Source: Alsobacter ponti
Lineage (GTDB): Bacteria > Pseudomonadota > Alphaproteobacteria > Rhizobiales > Beijerinckiaceae
Direction of reading: 5' to 3'
DNA length: 64,000 nucleotides
Assembly: GCF_024294805.1 (NCBI RefSeq)
Contig: NZ_JANCLU010000006.1
Span: 154,987-218,986 of the forward strand
In this document: piece after piece, positions 1-9,299 of the stretch
Position numbering within the stretch: the stretch's first letter is position 1
How the letters are laid out: the number at the start of each line of letters is the position of its first letter
Program-made: the position numbers and the translations under genes
The notes under the pieces: generated by a model
What the model saw: the letters and a program-made list of their open reading frames with translations, nothing else
Told to the model about the DNA's origin: nothing
Database searches by the model: none

Positions 1-247
1 CGCGGCGAGCAAGTCCCTGCGCTTCGGCGCGCCGGGCGCCGAGCTCTCCGTGACGCTGGAGAACCTGCCGGGCATCGTGCTGTGGAGCCGGCCGGGCGCG
101 CCGTTCCTGTGCATCGAGGGATGGAGCGGCATGGGCGACCCGGAGGACTTCGAAGGCGACCTGTTCGAAAAACCGGGAATGGCCAAGCTTGAGCCTGGCG
201 AAACGGCCGTTCACCGAATGACATTCTCTTTCCGTGCAAACACTTGA
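1..247 (+). CDS. Aldose 1-epimerase family protein, C-terminal part only
   Basis: The frame is open from the left edge (base 2) to a TGA at 245-247, so only about the last 81 residues are present and the start lies outside the window. The tail has the run P-G-I-V-L-W-S followed by P-G-A-P-F and a C-I-E-G-W-S-G-M motif, which is typical of the end of galactose mutarotase/LacX-type aldose 1-epimerases. These cytoplasmic enzymes interconvert the alpha and beta anomers of hexoses. The active-site histidines would be upstream and cannot be checked. The next gene starts 51 bases further on in the same direction. Confidence 0.72.
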   Translation, partial: AASKSLRFGAPGAELSVTLENLPGIVLWSRPGAPFLCIEGWSGMGDPEDFEGDLFEKPGMAKLEPGETAVHRMTFSFRANT

Positions 248-298
248 CGACGCGACGGCTGGCCATAAGCATGGCGCAGCGGCAGGAGAATTCGCCCG

Positions 299-985
299 AT
301 GCAGACGCTGGCGCGCGTCCCTTTCTTCAAGGACTCCGAACTCGATTTCGAGAAGTTCGACCGCCGCTGCACTTGGCGCCGCTACGACGCGGGCGAGATC
401 ATCGTCGACTTCGCGGATCTGTCTTCCGACGTCTACTTCATCATGTCCGGCGACGTGCGAATCCTCATCCGCACGGTGGCGGGCAAGGAGATCATCCTGG
501 GGGAGATGAAGGGCGGCCAGTATTTCGGCGAACTGTCGGCTATCGACGAGACGCCGCGCTCGGCCAACGTCACAGCGCTGACCAACGCCGAGATGTGCAT
601 CATGCCGGCTTCCGTGTTCCGCGAGGCGGTGCACACCTCGCCCGTGGTGGCCGACAGGCTGCTGCGCCTGCTCACCTCGCGCATCCGCGACCTCAACGCC
701 CGCCTGACCGAGCACTCGATTTTCGACGTGAAGCACAGGCTGTACTCGGAGCTGCTGCGGCTCTCCGTGCAGCGTCCCGGCGCGCCCGGAGAGCGGGCGG
801 TCTCTCCGCCGCCCTTCCACCACGTGCTGGCGGCGCGGATCGGCTGCCGCCGGGAACAGGTGACGCGCGAGCTGTCGTCGCTGAGCCACGAGGAAGTCGT
901 GGTGCGCACGCGCGGCGCGCTGGTGATCCGCAGGCCCAAGATCCTCGAGGAGCGGTTGGCCGAGGCGCGCCGTTCAAATGGCTGA
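299..985 (+). CDS. Crp/Fnr family transcriptional regulator
   Basis: This 228-residue protein has the two-domain Crp/Fnr layout. A cyclic-nucleotide-binding-type beta barrel covers about residues 10-125, with an F-G-E-L-S stretch at 76-80 followed by R-S-A-N at 87-90, which resembles the phosphate-binding cassette of cAMP-binding members. A long dimerisation helix follows at about 115-150, and a winged helix-turn-helix at about 172-212. No N-terminal cysteine cluster of the Fnr type is present, so oxygen sensing through Fe-S is unlikely. Its last 8 bases overlap the start of the ATPase gene that follows, so it is probably transcribed with the PotABC-like importer and may control it. The effector is unknown. 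Confidence 0.88.
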   Translation: MQTLARVPFFKDSELDFEKFDRRCTWRRYDAGEIIVDFADLSSDVYFIMSGDVRILIRTVAGKEIILGEMKGGQYFGELSAIDETPRSANVTALTNAEMCIMPASVFREAVHTSPVVADRLLRLLTSRIRDLNARLTEHSIFDVKHRLYSELLRLSVQRPGAPGERAVSPPPFHHVLAARIGCRREQVTRELSSLSHEEVVVRTRGALVIRRPKILEERLAEARRSNG

Positions 986-2102
986 GCCTCCCGGCCGGCC
1001 CGCGCCGCTGATCCGTTTCGAGGGCGTGACCAAGAGCTTCGGCGCGGCGCGCGCGGTGGCCGGCGTCGACCTCGACATCGCGCAGGGCGAGTTCTTCTGC
1101 CTGCTGGGTCCCTCGGGATGCGGCAAGACGACCCTGATGCGCACGCTGGCCGGATTCGAGACGCCGGATTCCGGCCGTATCCTGCTCGACGGGGCCGACC
1201 TCGCCGGCGTGCCGGCGCATCGCCGCCCGGTCAACATGATGTTCCAGTCCTATGCGCTGTTTCCGCACATGAGCGTGGAGGCCAACATCGCCTTCGGGCT
1301 GCGGCAGGACGGCGTGCCGCGCGCCGAGATCGCCGAGCGCGTCGCCGCGATCGTGCGGACGGTCCAGATCCAGGGGCTGGAGAAGCGCCGTCCCCACCAG
1401 CTCTCGGGCGGGCAGAAACAGCGTGTGGCGCTGGCCCGCGCGCTGGTCAAGAGGCCGCTTGTGCTGCTGCTCGACGAACCGCTCGCGGCGCTCGACCGCA
1501 AGCTGCGCGAGGACACGCGCTTCGAGTTGAAGGAATTGCAGGCGCGGCTCGGCCTCACCTTCCTCATGGTCACGCACGACCAGGACGAGGCGATGGCGAT
1601 GGCCGACCGCATCGGCGTGATGGAGAAGGGCCGGCTGGTGCAGGTGGGCGCGCCGGCCGAGGTCTACGAGACGCCCGCCACCCGCGGCGTCGCGGCGTTC
1701 GTCGGCGACTCCACGCTGATCGAGGGCGTGGCCGGCGCGTTCGACGGAGCGGCGGCGCGGCTGCGCGTGCGCGCCGCTTTGGGCGCGTCCTCGCCCGAGT
1801 TCGTGGTGGCCGCGCGCGAGGCTCCGGCCGAGGGCTCGGCGGTCACGCTGGCCCTGCGTCCCGAGAAATTGCGCCTGTGGACGGAGCCGCCCGAGGCCGG
1901 CACGCCCAACGTGCTGGAGGCCGAGGTGTGGGATCTCGGCTATCTTGGCGACAAGACGCTGGTGCGCCTGCGCCTGCCCGGCGGCGGGACGGTGCGGGTG
2001 TCGCGGCTCAACGCCTCCCGCCGCCCCGAGGCGGGACTGTCGGCTCATCAGCGCGCCTGGATCGGCTTCGATCCGGCCGACGCCGTGCTGCTGACGCGGT
2101 AA
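978..2102 (+). CDS. potA: ABC transporter ATP-binding protein, PotA-like (polyamine/opine type)
   Basis: This is the ATPase of an importer of the spermidine/putrescine class. Visible motifs are Walker A G-P-S-G-C-G-K-T-T (residues 44-52), the Q-loop at Q90, the signature L-S-G-G-Q-K-Q-R (142-149), Walker B L-V-L-L-L-D-E (161-167) and the switch histidine in V-T-H-D-Q. About 130 further residues form a TOBE-type regulatory domain. The length of 374 is normal. The start overlaps the upstream regulator by 8 bases and the permease gene begins 6 bases after its stop, so this is one operon. The substrate cannot be read from the sequence; polyamine is a class assignment only. Confidence 0.87.
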   Translation: MAEPPGRPAPLIRFEGVTKSFGAARAVAGVDLDIAQGEFFCLLGPSGCGKTTLMRTLAGFETPDSGRILLDGADLAGVPAHRRPVNMMFQSYALFPHMSVEANIAFGLRQDGVPRAEIAERVAAIVRTVQIQGLEKRRPHQLSGGQKQRVALARALVKRPLVLLLDEPLAALDRKLREDTRFELKELQARLGLTFLMVTHDQDEAMAMADRIGVMEKGRLVQVGAPAEVYETPATRGVAAFVGDSTLIEGVAGAFDGAAARLRVRAALGASSPEFVVAAREAPAEGSAVTLALRPEKLRLWTEPPEAGTPNVLEAEVWDLGYLGDKTLVRLRLPGGGTVRVSRLNASRRPEAGLSAHQRAWIGFDPADAVLLTR

Positions 2103-2108
2103 GCCGAA

Positions 2109-3029
2109 ATGCGGAGCGGCGCGGAGAGGCGGGCCCGGGCGGGGCGGGCGCTGGTGGCGGGGCTGCCCTTCGCCTGGCTTGTCGCCTTCTTCCTCGCGCC
2201 CTTCGGGCTGGTGGCGAAGATCAGCCTGTCCGAGAAGGCCAACGCGCGTCCGCCCTACCGGCCGGCCTTCGCCGCCGGCGACGGTCCGGGCGATGTCCTC
2301 GACAAGCTGTCCGCCCTCAGCCTCGACAATTACCGGCTGCTCGCGGAAGAGCCGCTTTATCTCGACGCCGTCCTCACCTCGCTGCGTCTCGCCGCGACGG
2401 CGACCGTGCTGGCGCTGCTCATCGCCTATCCCGTCGCCTACGCCATGGCGCGCGCGCCGGGGCGTCTTCGGCCGGCCCTGCTGCTGCTCGCCATGCTGCC
2501 GTTCTGGACGAGCTTCCTGATCCGCGTCTACGCCTGGATCGGCATCCTCAAGCCGGAGGGCCTGCTCAACGCGGCGCTGGCATGGCTGGGGCTGATCGAC
2601 ACGCCGCTCGAGATCCTCAACACCGAATGGGCCGTGCAGATCGGCCTGGTCTACTCCTATCTGCCCTTCATGCTGCTGCCCCTCTATGCGGCGCTGGAGC
2701 GCATCGACCCGACGCTGCTGGAGGCCGGGCAGGACCTCGGCGCGCCGCCCTGGAAGACTTTCTGGCTCGTCACGCTGCCGCTGTCGCGGCCCGGCGTGAC
2801 GGCCGGCTGCTTCCTGGTGTTCATCCCGGCGCTGGGCGAGTTCGTCATCCCGGACCTGCTCGGCGGCTCCGAGACGGTGATGATCGGCACGGTGCTGTGG
2901 TCGGAGTTCTTCGGCAACCGCGACTGGCCGCTCGCCTCGGCGGTGGCGGTCGTGCTGCTCGTCGCCGTGGTCGCGCCCATGGTGCTGTGGCGGCGCGAAG
3001 AGGCGCGCCGGACGGAGGCGCCGACATGA
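2109..3029 (+). CDS. potB: ABC transporter permease, PotB-like
   Basis: This 306-residue inner-membrane protein has about six hydrophobic segments, the first near residues 14-36. It carries an EAA-type loop starting E-A-G-Q-D-L-G-A and ending in V-T-L-P-L-S-R-P-G, which docks onto the ATPase. A roughly 60-residue external segment lies between the first and second membrane spans, as is usual in PotB. The gene sits 6 bases after the ATPase gene, and its stop overlaps the ATG of the next permease (ATGA). It should form a heterodimer with that protein. Confidence 0.87.
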   Translation: MRSGAERRARAGRALVAGLPFAWLVAFFLAPFGLVAKISLSEKANARPPYRPAFAAGDGPGDVLDKLSALSLDNYRLLAEEPLYLDAVLTSLRLAATATVLALLIAYPVAYAMARAPGRLRPALLLLAMLPFWTSFLIRVYAWIGILKPEGLLNAALAWLGLIDTPLEILNTEWAVQIGLVYSYLPFMLLPLYAALERIDPTLLEAGQDLGAPPWKTFWLVTLPLSRPGVTAGCFLVFIPALGEFVIPDLLGGSETVMIGTVLWSEFFGNRDWPLASAVAVVLLVAVVAPMVLWRREEARRTEAPT

Positions 3030-3832
3030 CGCCCCGCCTCACTGCGTTCAACGTCGTGTCGCTGACGCTGGGCTTCGCCTTTCTCTATTTGCCGATCGTG
3101 CTGCTCGTCGTCTTCTCCTTCAACGAGTCGAAGCTGGTGACGGTTTGGGGCGGGTTCTCGACCCGCTGGTACGCCGCGCTGCTCGGCAACGGGCCGCTGC
3201 TGGAAGCCGCCTGGGTCTCGCTACGCATTGGCGTTCTGTCGGCCACGTTCGCCACCGTGCTCGGCACGCTGGCGGCGGTGGCGCTGGTGCGCTTCGGCCG
3301 CTTCGCCGGGCGGACGCTGCTGACCGGCATGGTCTACGCCCCGCTGGTCATGCCCGAGGTGATCACCGGCCTGTCGCTGCTGTTGCTGTTCGTGGCGCTG
3401 GACGTCGACCGCGGCTTCTGGACGGTGACGCTGGCGCATGTGAGCTTTTCCATGTGTTTCGTCACGGTGGTGGTGCAGTCGCGCCTCGTGACCATGGATC
3501 GCAGCCTGGAGGAGGCGGCGATGGACCTCGGCGCAACCCCGCTGGCGACCTTCTTCCAGGTGACGCTGCCGCTCATCGCCCCGGCCGTGGCGGCGGGCTG
3601 GATGCTAGCCTTCACGCTGTCGCTGGACGATCTCGTCATCGCCAGCTTCACCTCCGGGCCGGGGGCCACGACGCTGCCGATGCGCATCTACGGTCAGGTC
3701 CGCCTCGGCGTCTCCCCCGAAATCAACGCCGCCTGCACGATCATGATCGGCGTGGTGACGCTGGCCATCCTCGCCTTCTCCATCGCCAGCAAGCGCGGCC
3801 TCGCCGAGCCCGGAAGGGCGGAAGGGGCGTAG
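3026..3832 (+). CDS. potC: ABC transporter permease, PotC-like
   Basis: This is the second permease of the importer, 268 residues, with about six membrane segments. Its EAA loop reads E-E-A-A-M-D-L-G-A-T followed by V-T-L-P-L-I. The ATG at 3026 overlaps the previous stop by four bases (ATGA), which fixes the start and implies translational coupling. It ends 28 bases from a convergent gene. No periplasmic binding protein (PotD/PotF type) follows, and the upstream neighbour is an epimerase, so the importer's binding protein must lie elsewhere. Confidence 0.87.
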   Translation: MTPRLTAFNVVSLTLGFAFLYLPIVLLVVFSFNESKLVTVWGGFSTRWYAALLGNGPLLEAAWVSLRIGVLSATFATVLGTLAAVALVRFGRFAGRTLLTGMVYAPLVMPEVITGLSLLLLFVALDVDRGFWTVTLAHVSFSMCFVTVVVQSRLVTMDRSLEEAAMDLGATPLATFFQVTLPLIAPAVAAGWMLAFTLSLDDLVIASFTSGPGATTLPMRIYGQVRLGVSPEINAACTIMIGVVTLAILAFSIASKRGLAEPGRAEGA

Positions 3833-3860
3833 CGCGTCCTTGCGCGACGGCCGGGGTGCG

Positions 3861-4400
3861 TCAGGACTCCGTCGTGGCGGGCTCGGATCGCGCGAAGTCG
3901 ACGAGCGTGGCGCGGTAGCGCTCCACGATGGCGGCGAGGGGAATGCCGTCATGTCGGGTGACGAGGACGTCAAGCTCGAACAGCCATTCCCCGTTTAGCG
4001 CGGAGGGCGCGCGCAATGCCAGCGTGCGGCGTTTGGGCCCCAGCGCCGCGACGGCGAAGCCGAACGGCGTGTCGGTGGTCTCCAGCCGCATTCGCGTCGA
4101 AACGTCCAGGCGATCCGGCAAATACCAGTTGTCGGCTTGGCTGAGAGGCACGTCCCCGTAGACAAGCTCGACGCGGCGGTGGCGGACCGGCTCGCCGGGG
4201 CGCGGGCCGAGAAGCCTCGCCATCGCCGCCGGCGGCGGCGCGTCGGGACCGGGGTGGCGGCGCACCCGGACGCCGTCGGCGCGGGGCAGGCCATGGGCGC
4301 GGCACCACGCCTCCAACTCCTGCGTGGCGCTGCGGCAGCACGCCAGGCGCTCGCGCAGAACACTCGCCAGCGCGTCGCGGCTCGAATCCGGCGCGGTCAC
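3861..4400 (-). CDS. Chorismate-lyase-like protein (UbiC/DUF98 fold)
   Basis: The 179-residue product resembles the chorismate lyase-like superfamily, whose best-known member UbiC turns chorismate into 4-hydroxybenzoate for ubiquinone. The diagnostic part is a central block R-R-V-E-L-V-Y-G-D followed by A-D-N-W-Y-L-P and then L-E-T-T-D-T-P-F-G, close to residues 88-130. The GTG start at 4400 overlaps the stop of the upstream AsmA gene (GTGA), so the two are translationally coupled. A frame upstream of this GTG stays open but belongs to the AsmA coding strand. Whether it is a true UbiC or a paralogue of unknown substrate cannot be settled from sequence. Confidence 0.62.
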   Translation of the reverse strand: MTAPDSSRDALASVLRERLACCRSATQELEAWCRAHGLPRADGVRVRRHPGPDAPPPAAMARLLGPRPGEPVRHRRVELVYGDVPLSQADNWYLPDRLDVSTRMRLETTDTPFGFAVAALGPKRRTLALRAPSALNGEWLFELDVLVTRHDGIPLAAIVERYRATLVDFARSEPATTES

Positions 4401-6247
4401 GGCGAGGGGGGCGCTCGCTCGGCGAGAGCCGGGGCGGAGGCGGGCGGTGTCGGCCGCTTCGGCTCGAAGAACGGCGCCGCCGCTCCGGATCGGCGGATCA
4501 GGCTGCGCGCGTCCGGCGTCACGACCGGACTTTCGAGCGCGCCGCCGATCTCGAACGGCAGCACCACCGCGGCGGTCGCGCCGGCGGGACGTTGCGTCGC
4601 CTGCGCCTCGCCCGTGAGGGCGTAGAGCCGCTCGGCGATGGCGATACGGCCATCCAGCGTCACGCGCGTATCGGCGCTGACGATCGTCCCGTCGGCGACC
4701 TCGAAGACACCCTTCGCGATGCGGCCGGAGAGCACGGCGGAGTCGAATGGCGTCCGCCCGCCCCGCGTGACGAGGGCAGCGGAAAGCGGCTGCTTCTCGA
4801 AGCGGGAGAGTAGGTCCGGCAGGTTGACGCCGATCAGCTCGCCGCCTTTGACCGTGACGCTGGCCTTGCCGTCGAGGCCGCGCATCAGCGCCATCGGCGA
4901 CTCGCCCGTGGTCTCCACCTGCACCGAAGCGTGGGCGACCCCGGCGATCCGCCGCGCCGCGCCCATCGCCGCCAGCAGCGCGCCGGGGTCGATGGCCTCG
5001 AGCGTCGCCTGCGCTTTGATGTCGATGCTGGACGGGCCGTTCGGCGCGAGGGCGAGCCGGCCCTTCAGGCGGCCTTGCAGCATGTCGGCGTTGCCGATGA
5101 CGATGTCGGTGCGCCCGGCATGGGCGCGCACCGCCAGCGCCGCGTTGGCGAAGCTCGCGCCGCCGGCGATCACCGTCGCCGCCGAGAGGCGCAGGTCGAT
5201 TTCGCCCACGGGCAGCACGGACGGGTCCAGAAGCTCGCGGCTCCACGCGCCGTCGCCGCCGCGCCAGGCGGCGAGCGCCTGCAACGCCGGGGTGAGGTCA
5301 AGCCGCTCGGTCGCCAAGGTGCCGCCCAGCTCGGGACGCCCCTCGGCGTCGCGCAATGTCACCGCGCCGTCGAAGCGCCCGGCGGCGTTGGCGATGCGGG
5401 CGTTCGCCAGGGAGACCGCGCCGGGCAGCAGGCGTGCGTCGCCGGACACGGAGAGCCGGCCGGAGAGCGGCAGGGGAGGCGTCACCCCCAGCCAGGCGAG
5501 CAGGCGGTCGGCCGCGTCGGTGTCGAGCGACACCACGCCGTCGATCTGGCGTCCGCCGCCGCCGGAGAAGCGGCCGCGCAGGTCGAGCGCGCCGAGGCCG
5601 GATTTCGCGGAGACATGGATGGGGCTCGCCGACTGCGATGCCCCCGAGGGGCGCAGCCCCTCCGCTGTCAGTTCCACGGTCTCGCCGCGCCAGCGCAGCG
5701 ACAGCCGCGCATCGAGCGTCCCGTCGTCGCGCCCGCGGGTGATCGCGCCGTTGACTTCCGACAGGACCGCGTGGAGCTCCCCGCTTTCATCGGGAGCGAC
5801 GACCCGCCCGCCCGCGAGCTTCAGGCGGCGCAGGTCCGGCATCTCGACTGCCGGGGCGGCGAGCAGCTTCGCCAGCGGGTCCAGGGCGCCGCGGGCCAGC
5901 GCCGCGTCCGGAACGGCGAGGGTCGGCTCCTGCAACGTCAGGTCCGCCAATTCCAGGCGGCCGCCGGCCAGCGGCAGCAGGCGAAGGTCCCCGCGCAGGG
6001 CCGCCGCGCGCAGCGACAGCCCGGTCTCGGAGTCCGTGAGGCTGACCTCATCGACCGTCAGCCTCGGCCACGGCAGCGCGGTGAAAAGGGCGACCGCGCG
6101 CGTGTCCACCCGCATGCCGGACAGCCCGAGGATCTGCGCGCCGACCTCGCGTTCCAGAATGACGCGCGGCACGCGCCAGGACGTCAGGCCGGCCCAGGCG
6201 ACGAGGCCCGTCATCGCGGCGGCGGCAAGAAGGGGGACGGGTTTCAT
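4397..6247 (-). CDS. AsmA family protein
   Basis: The 616-residue protein starts with one hydrophobic segment (about residues 4-22). It continues as a long, beta-rich region full of L-x-L-x and G-x-L-x-L-x repeats, as in the AsmA/TamB-like bridge proteins that are anchored in the inner membrane and carry lipids or influence outer-membrane assembly. The C-terminal third contains the usual AsmA block with a G-x-L-D-G-x-A-S-V-x-V-x-G-G-E pattern and an R-x-P-F-D-S segment. It is transcribed away from scoA and its end overlaps the chorismate-lyase-like gene by four bases. Family membership is clear; the exact role is not. Confidence 0.82.
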   Translation of the reverse strand: MKPVPLLAAAAMTGLVAWAGLTSWRVPRVILEREVGAQILGLSGMRVDTRAVALFTALPWPRLTVDEVSLTDSETGLSLRAAALRGDLRLLPLAGGRLELADLTLQEPTLAVPDAALARGALDPLAKLLAAPAVEMPDLRRLKLAGGRVVAPDESGELHAVLSEVNGAITRGRDDGTLDARLSLRWRGETVELTAEGLRPSGASQSASPIHVSAKSGLGALDLRGRFSGGGGRQIDGVVSLDTDAADRLLAWLGVTPPLPLSGRLSVSGDARLLPGAVSLANARIANAAGRFDGAVTLRDAEGRPELGGTLATERLDLTPALQALAAWRGGDGAWSRELLDPSVLPVGEIDLRLSAATVIAGGASFANAALAVRAHAGRTDIVIGNADMLQGRLKGRLALAPNGPSSIDIKAQATLEAIDPGALLAAMGAARRIAGVAHASVQVETTGESPMALMRGLDGKASVTVKGGELIGVNLPDLLSRFEKQPLSAALVTRGGRTPFDSAVLSGRIAKGVFEVADGTIVSADTRVTLDGRIAIAERLYALTGEAQATQRPAGATAAVVLPFEIGGALESPVVTPDARSLIRRSGAAAPFFEPKRPTPPASAPALAERAPPSP

Positions 6248-6566
6248 GTCGTTTCGCGCACGTGGCCGCCGGACAGCGCTGCGAATCGGCGCGCCGGAAG
6301 GTCGACGCGCGATCGCGGCCAGCGTTGTACTCCGACTCCGCGTTCCCCGAAAGCCGGGCGCGCCGGGGCGCCGGCTGGAGCGGCGCCGCCGGCGCGCCGA
6401 ATGGGTAGCTTTCGCGAGCGCAGCATTTTCTGTATCGATGCCGGAGAACGCCGGCGGCAGCGCTGGACCGAGAGCAAGGCAGCCTCATGATGCACCGCCC
6501 ATCTCCGTACGGGACGCCGCCGGGCCTCCTGCCCGCCGCCTTCATCCGCCACCAGAGAACCACCCC
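6248..6566. other. Divergent intergenic region AsmA/scoA with a long imperfect inverted repeat
   Basis: This 319-base gap separates two divergent genes and must hold both promoters. The clearest structure is GGCGCGCCGG at 6357-6366 matched by CCGGCGCGCC at 6389-6398. The bases between can pair further, so a strong hairpin could form in the scoA leader or in DNA. The downstream half (6410-6450) is somewhat richer in A and T and is the more likely core-promoter area for scoA. I see no convincing short gene here. Confidence 0.45.
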
Positions 6567-7265
6567 ATGAAGAAGACCTACGAGAGCGCCGCCGCCGCGC
6601 TCGACGGACTGCTGTTCGACGGGATGACCATCGCCGCCGGCGGCTTCGGCCTGTGCGGCATCCCCGAGCTGCTGATCGATGCGATCCGCGACGCGGGGAC
6701 CAAGAACCTCGTCGTGGCCTCGAATAATTGCGGCGTCGACGATTTCGGCCTCGGCATCCTGCTCAAGACCAAGCAGATCCGGAAGATGATCTCGTCCTAT
6801 GTCGGCGAGAACGCGGAGTTCATGCGGCAATATCTCTCCGGCGAGCTGGAGCTGGAGTTCAATCCGCAGGGCACGCTGGCCGAACGCATGCGCGCCGGCG
6901 GCGCCGGCATCCCCGGCTTCTACACGAAGACGGGCGTCGGCACCGTCATCGCCGAGGGCAAGGAGCACAAGCTTTTTGACGGCGTGACCTACATCCTCGA
7001 GCGCGGCATCGTGGCCGACCTGTCCATCGTCAAGGCGTGGAAGGCGGACCCGTCCGGCAACCTCGTGTTCCGCAAGACGGCGCGCAACTTCAACCCGCCG
7101 GCGGCCACCTGCGGCAAGGTCTGCATCGCCGAGGTTGAGGAAATCGTGCCGCTCGGCGCGCTGGAGCCCGACCACATCCACCTGCCGGGCATCTACGTTC
7201 ACCGCCTGATCCAGGGCCAGCACGAAAAGCGCATCGAACAGCGCACCGTCCGCAAGCGCGCCTGA
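6567..7265 (+). CDS. scoA: 3-oxoacid CoA-transferase subunit A
   Basis: Subunit A (232 residues) of succinyl-CoA:3-ketoacid CoA-transferase moves CoA from succinyl-CoA to acetoacetate in ketone-body and PHB-derived acetoacetate use. Family marks are the glycine-rich [10 protein letters not shown] near residues 24-33, the A-S-N-N-C-G-V-D block and the G-x-G-I-P-G-F-Y-T segment in the middle. The ATG at 6567 gives the standard N-terminus M-K-K-x-Y. Subunit B follows after 13 bases. A PHB-depolymerase-type esterase lies at 12275 in the same window and could feed the same pool, which is inference. Confidence 0.92.
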   Translation: MKKTYESAAAALDGLLFDGMTIAAGGFGLCGIPELLIDAIRDAGTKNLVVASNNCGVDDFGLGILLKTKQIRKMISSYVGENAEFMRQYLSGELELEFNPQGTLAERMRAGGAGIPGFYTKTGVGTVIAEGKEHKLFDGVTYILERGIVADLSIVKAWKADPSGNLVFRKTARNFNPPAATCGKVCIAEVEEIVPLGALEPDHIHLPGIYVHRLIQGQHEKRIEQRTVRKRA

Positions 7266-7278
7266 GGGAGTTCTGACC

Positions 7279-7908
7279 ATGGCTTGGACCCGCGACCAGA
7301 TGGCCGCCCGCGCCGCGCGCGAACTGCAGGACGGCTGGTACGTCAATCTCGGCATCGGCATCCCGACGCTGGTGTCGAACTACATCCCCGAGGGCGTCCA
7401 CGTGACGCTTCAGTCGGAGAACGGCATGCTCGGCATGGGGCCGTTCCCCTACGAGGGCGATGAGGACCCGGACCTCATCAATGCCGGCAAGCAGACCATC
7501 ACGGAGCTGCCGCAGACGGCCTTCTTCGACAGCGCCCAGAGCTTCGCGATGATCCGTGGCGGCAAGATCGCGATGGCGATCCTCGGCGGCATGGAAGTGT
7601 CGGAAGAGGGCGACCTCGCCAACTGGATGGTGCCCGGCAAGCTCGTCAAGGGCATGGGCGGCGCCATGGACCTTGTCGCCGGCGTCGGCCGCGTCGTCGT
7701 GGTGATGGACCACACCAGCAAGACCGGCGAGTCGAAGGTGCTGCGCAAATGCACCCTGCCGCTCACCGGCAAGGGCGTCGTCAACCGCATCATCACCAAT
7801 CTCGGCGTGCTCGACGTCGTCCCCGGCGGCCTGAAGATCGTCGAGACGGCCGAGGGCGTCACCGAGGCGGAGCTGCGCGCCGCCACCGAGGCGACCATCG
7901 TGAACTGA
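7279..7908 (+). CDS. scoB: 3-oxoacid CoA-transferase subunit B
   Basis: Subunit B, 209 residues, carries the catalytic glutamate in [10 protein letters not shown] (residues 47-56), which forms the glutamyl-CoA thioester. Other family marks are G-I-G-I-P-T-L-V near residue 27 and G-G-A-M-D-L-V-A in the middle. A GAGGGAG ribosome site lies 9 to 15 bases before the ATG. It is the second gene of the scoAB pair and works as a heterodimer or heterotetramer with subunit A in the cytoplasm. Length is normal. Confidence 0.93.
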   Translation: MAWTRDQMAARAARELQDGWYVNLGIGIPTLVSNYIPEGVHVTLQSENGMLGMGPFPYEGDEDPDLINAGKQTITELPQTAFFDSAQSFAMIRGGKIAMAILGGMEVSEEGDLANWMVPGKLVKGMGGAMDLVAGVGRVVVVMDHTSKTGESKVLRKCTLPLTGKGVVNRIITNLGVLDVVPGGLKIVETAEGVTEAELRAATEATIVN

Positions 7909-7982
7909 GGCCGGTGCCGGGGCCTCTTGAGGCGCGGGGGCGACGCGTGTAAAAGCCGCGTCCCCCCGACGGAGGCCGCCTC

Positions 7983-9278
7983 TTGCCCCAATTGTCGATC
8001 GGCCTCGATTTCGGCACGAGCAACACCGTGCTCGCCCTGGCGGCGGGCGGGGACTCGAAGGTCGTCACCTTCGACCACCGGGGCGAGTCGCTCACCGGCT
8101 TCATCTCGGCGCTGTGCTTCTGGCAGCAACGCGTGAAGGGCATCCAGACGGCGCGCGTCGAGGCCGGGCCGTGGGCGGTGGACGAGTTCCTGGAAGGGCT
8201 CGACGCGCACCGCTTCATGCAGTCCTTCAAGAGCTTCGCCGCGAGCGCGACCTTTCGCGACACGCGCATTTTGGGCGCGGCCTACGCCTTCGAGGATCTT
8301 CTCGCCACGTTTCTGAAAATAGTGTTTCGCCACGCGCGCCTCGAGACGGGCGGAGCGAGGCTGGTGGTGGGCCGGCCGGTGCGTTTCGCCGGGGCGAACC
8401 CCGACGCGGCGCTCGCCATGCGGCGCTATCGCGACGCCTTCGCCCGAGCGGGGCTGGAGGGAGCGCGTTTCGTCTACGAGCCCGTGGCGGCGGCGTTCCA
8501 CTTCGCGCGGCGGCTGGAGCGCGACGCCACCGTGCTGGTGGCCGATTTCGGCGGAGGCACGAGCGACTTTTCCGTGATGCGCTTCGAAAAGACGACCGCG
8601 AGCCGGGCGAGGGCGCTGGGTCATGCGGGCGTCGGCATCGCCGGCGACACCTTCGACCACCGCATCATCGACCACGTCGTGTCGCCGCGCCTCGGCAAGG
8701 GCACGTCCTACCGCTCCTTCGGCAAGACGCTCGCCATTCCGGTCCACTATTTCGCGAATTTCGCGCGCTGGAACCACCTCGCCTTGATGAAGTCCAACGG
8801 CGACCTGAAGGAGCTGCGCGAGCTGATCCGCAGCGCCACCGCCCCGGACAGGCTCGCGGCGTTCGCCGAGCTCATCGAGCATGATTTGGGATTTCCGCTC
8901 TACCGGGCGGTCTCGCGGGCCAAGACGGCCCTGTCCTCGGCGGAAAGCGCGGACTTCGCCTTCCGCGTCGGGGACGTCGACCTCTCGGCGACAATCGCCC
9001 GCGCCCAGTTCGAGGAGTGGATCGCCGACGACCTCCAGCGCATCCGCGACACGGTGTCGCAAGCCTTGCGGGCCGCCAACGTCACGCAGGGCGGGATCGA
9101 GCGCGTGTTCCTGACGGGCGGCTCGTCCTTCGTTCCCGCCGTGCGGCGCATCTTCTCCGAGAGCTTCGGGGAGGAGCGGCTCGTCTCCTCCGACCAGTTC
9201 GAGTCGATCGCCTCCGGCCTCGCGCTGATCGGCCAGTCGCCCGACATCGGCGACTGGACGGCGGAGGAGGAAGGGTAG
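7983..9278 (+). CDS. Hsp70 family protein, YegD-like
   Basis: This is a 431-residue actin-fold ATPase of the Hsp70 superfamily. It has the phosphate-1 motif G-L-D-F-G-T-S-N-T at the N-terminus and a phosphate-2 motif A-D-F-G-G-G-T-S-D-F in the middle. A late G-G-S-S-F-V-P-A-V motif corresponds to the adenosine-binding element. It stops after the nucleotide-binding domain, so it lacks the peptide-binding domain of DnaK, as in YegD. The start is TTG at 7983, chosen because GGAGG lies 7 bases upstream and the family begins close to the phosphate motif. Its client or partner is unknown. It runs convergently into the next gene with 21 bases between. Confidence 0.85.
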   Translation: MPQLSIGLDFGTSNTVLALAAGGDSKVVTFDHRGESLTGFISALCFWQQRVKGIQTARVEAGPWAVDEFLEGLDAHRFMQSFKSFAASATFRDTRILGAAYAFEDLLATFLKIVFRHARLETGGARLVVGRPVRFAGANPDAALAMRRYRDAFARAGLEGARFVYEPVAAAFHFARRLERDATVLVADFGGGTSDFSVMRFEKTTASRARALGHAGVGIAGDTFDHRIIDHVVSPRLGKGTSYRSFGKTLAIPVHYFANFARWNHLALMKSNGDLKELRELIRSATAPDRLAAFAELIEHDLGFPLYRAVSRAKTALSSAESADFAFRVGDVDLSATIARAQFEEWIADDLQRIRDTVSQALRAANVTQGGIERVFLTGGSSFVPAVRRIFSESFGEERLVSSDQFESIASGLALIGQSPDIGDWTAEEEG

Positions 9279-9299
9279 GGCGTCGGAATGGGCCCTGGG

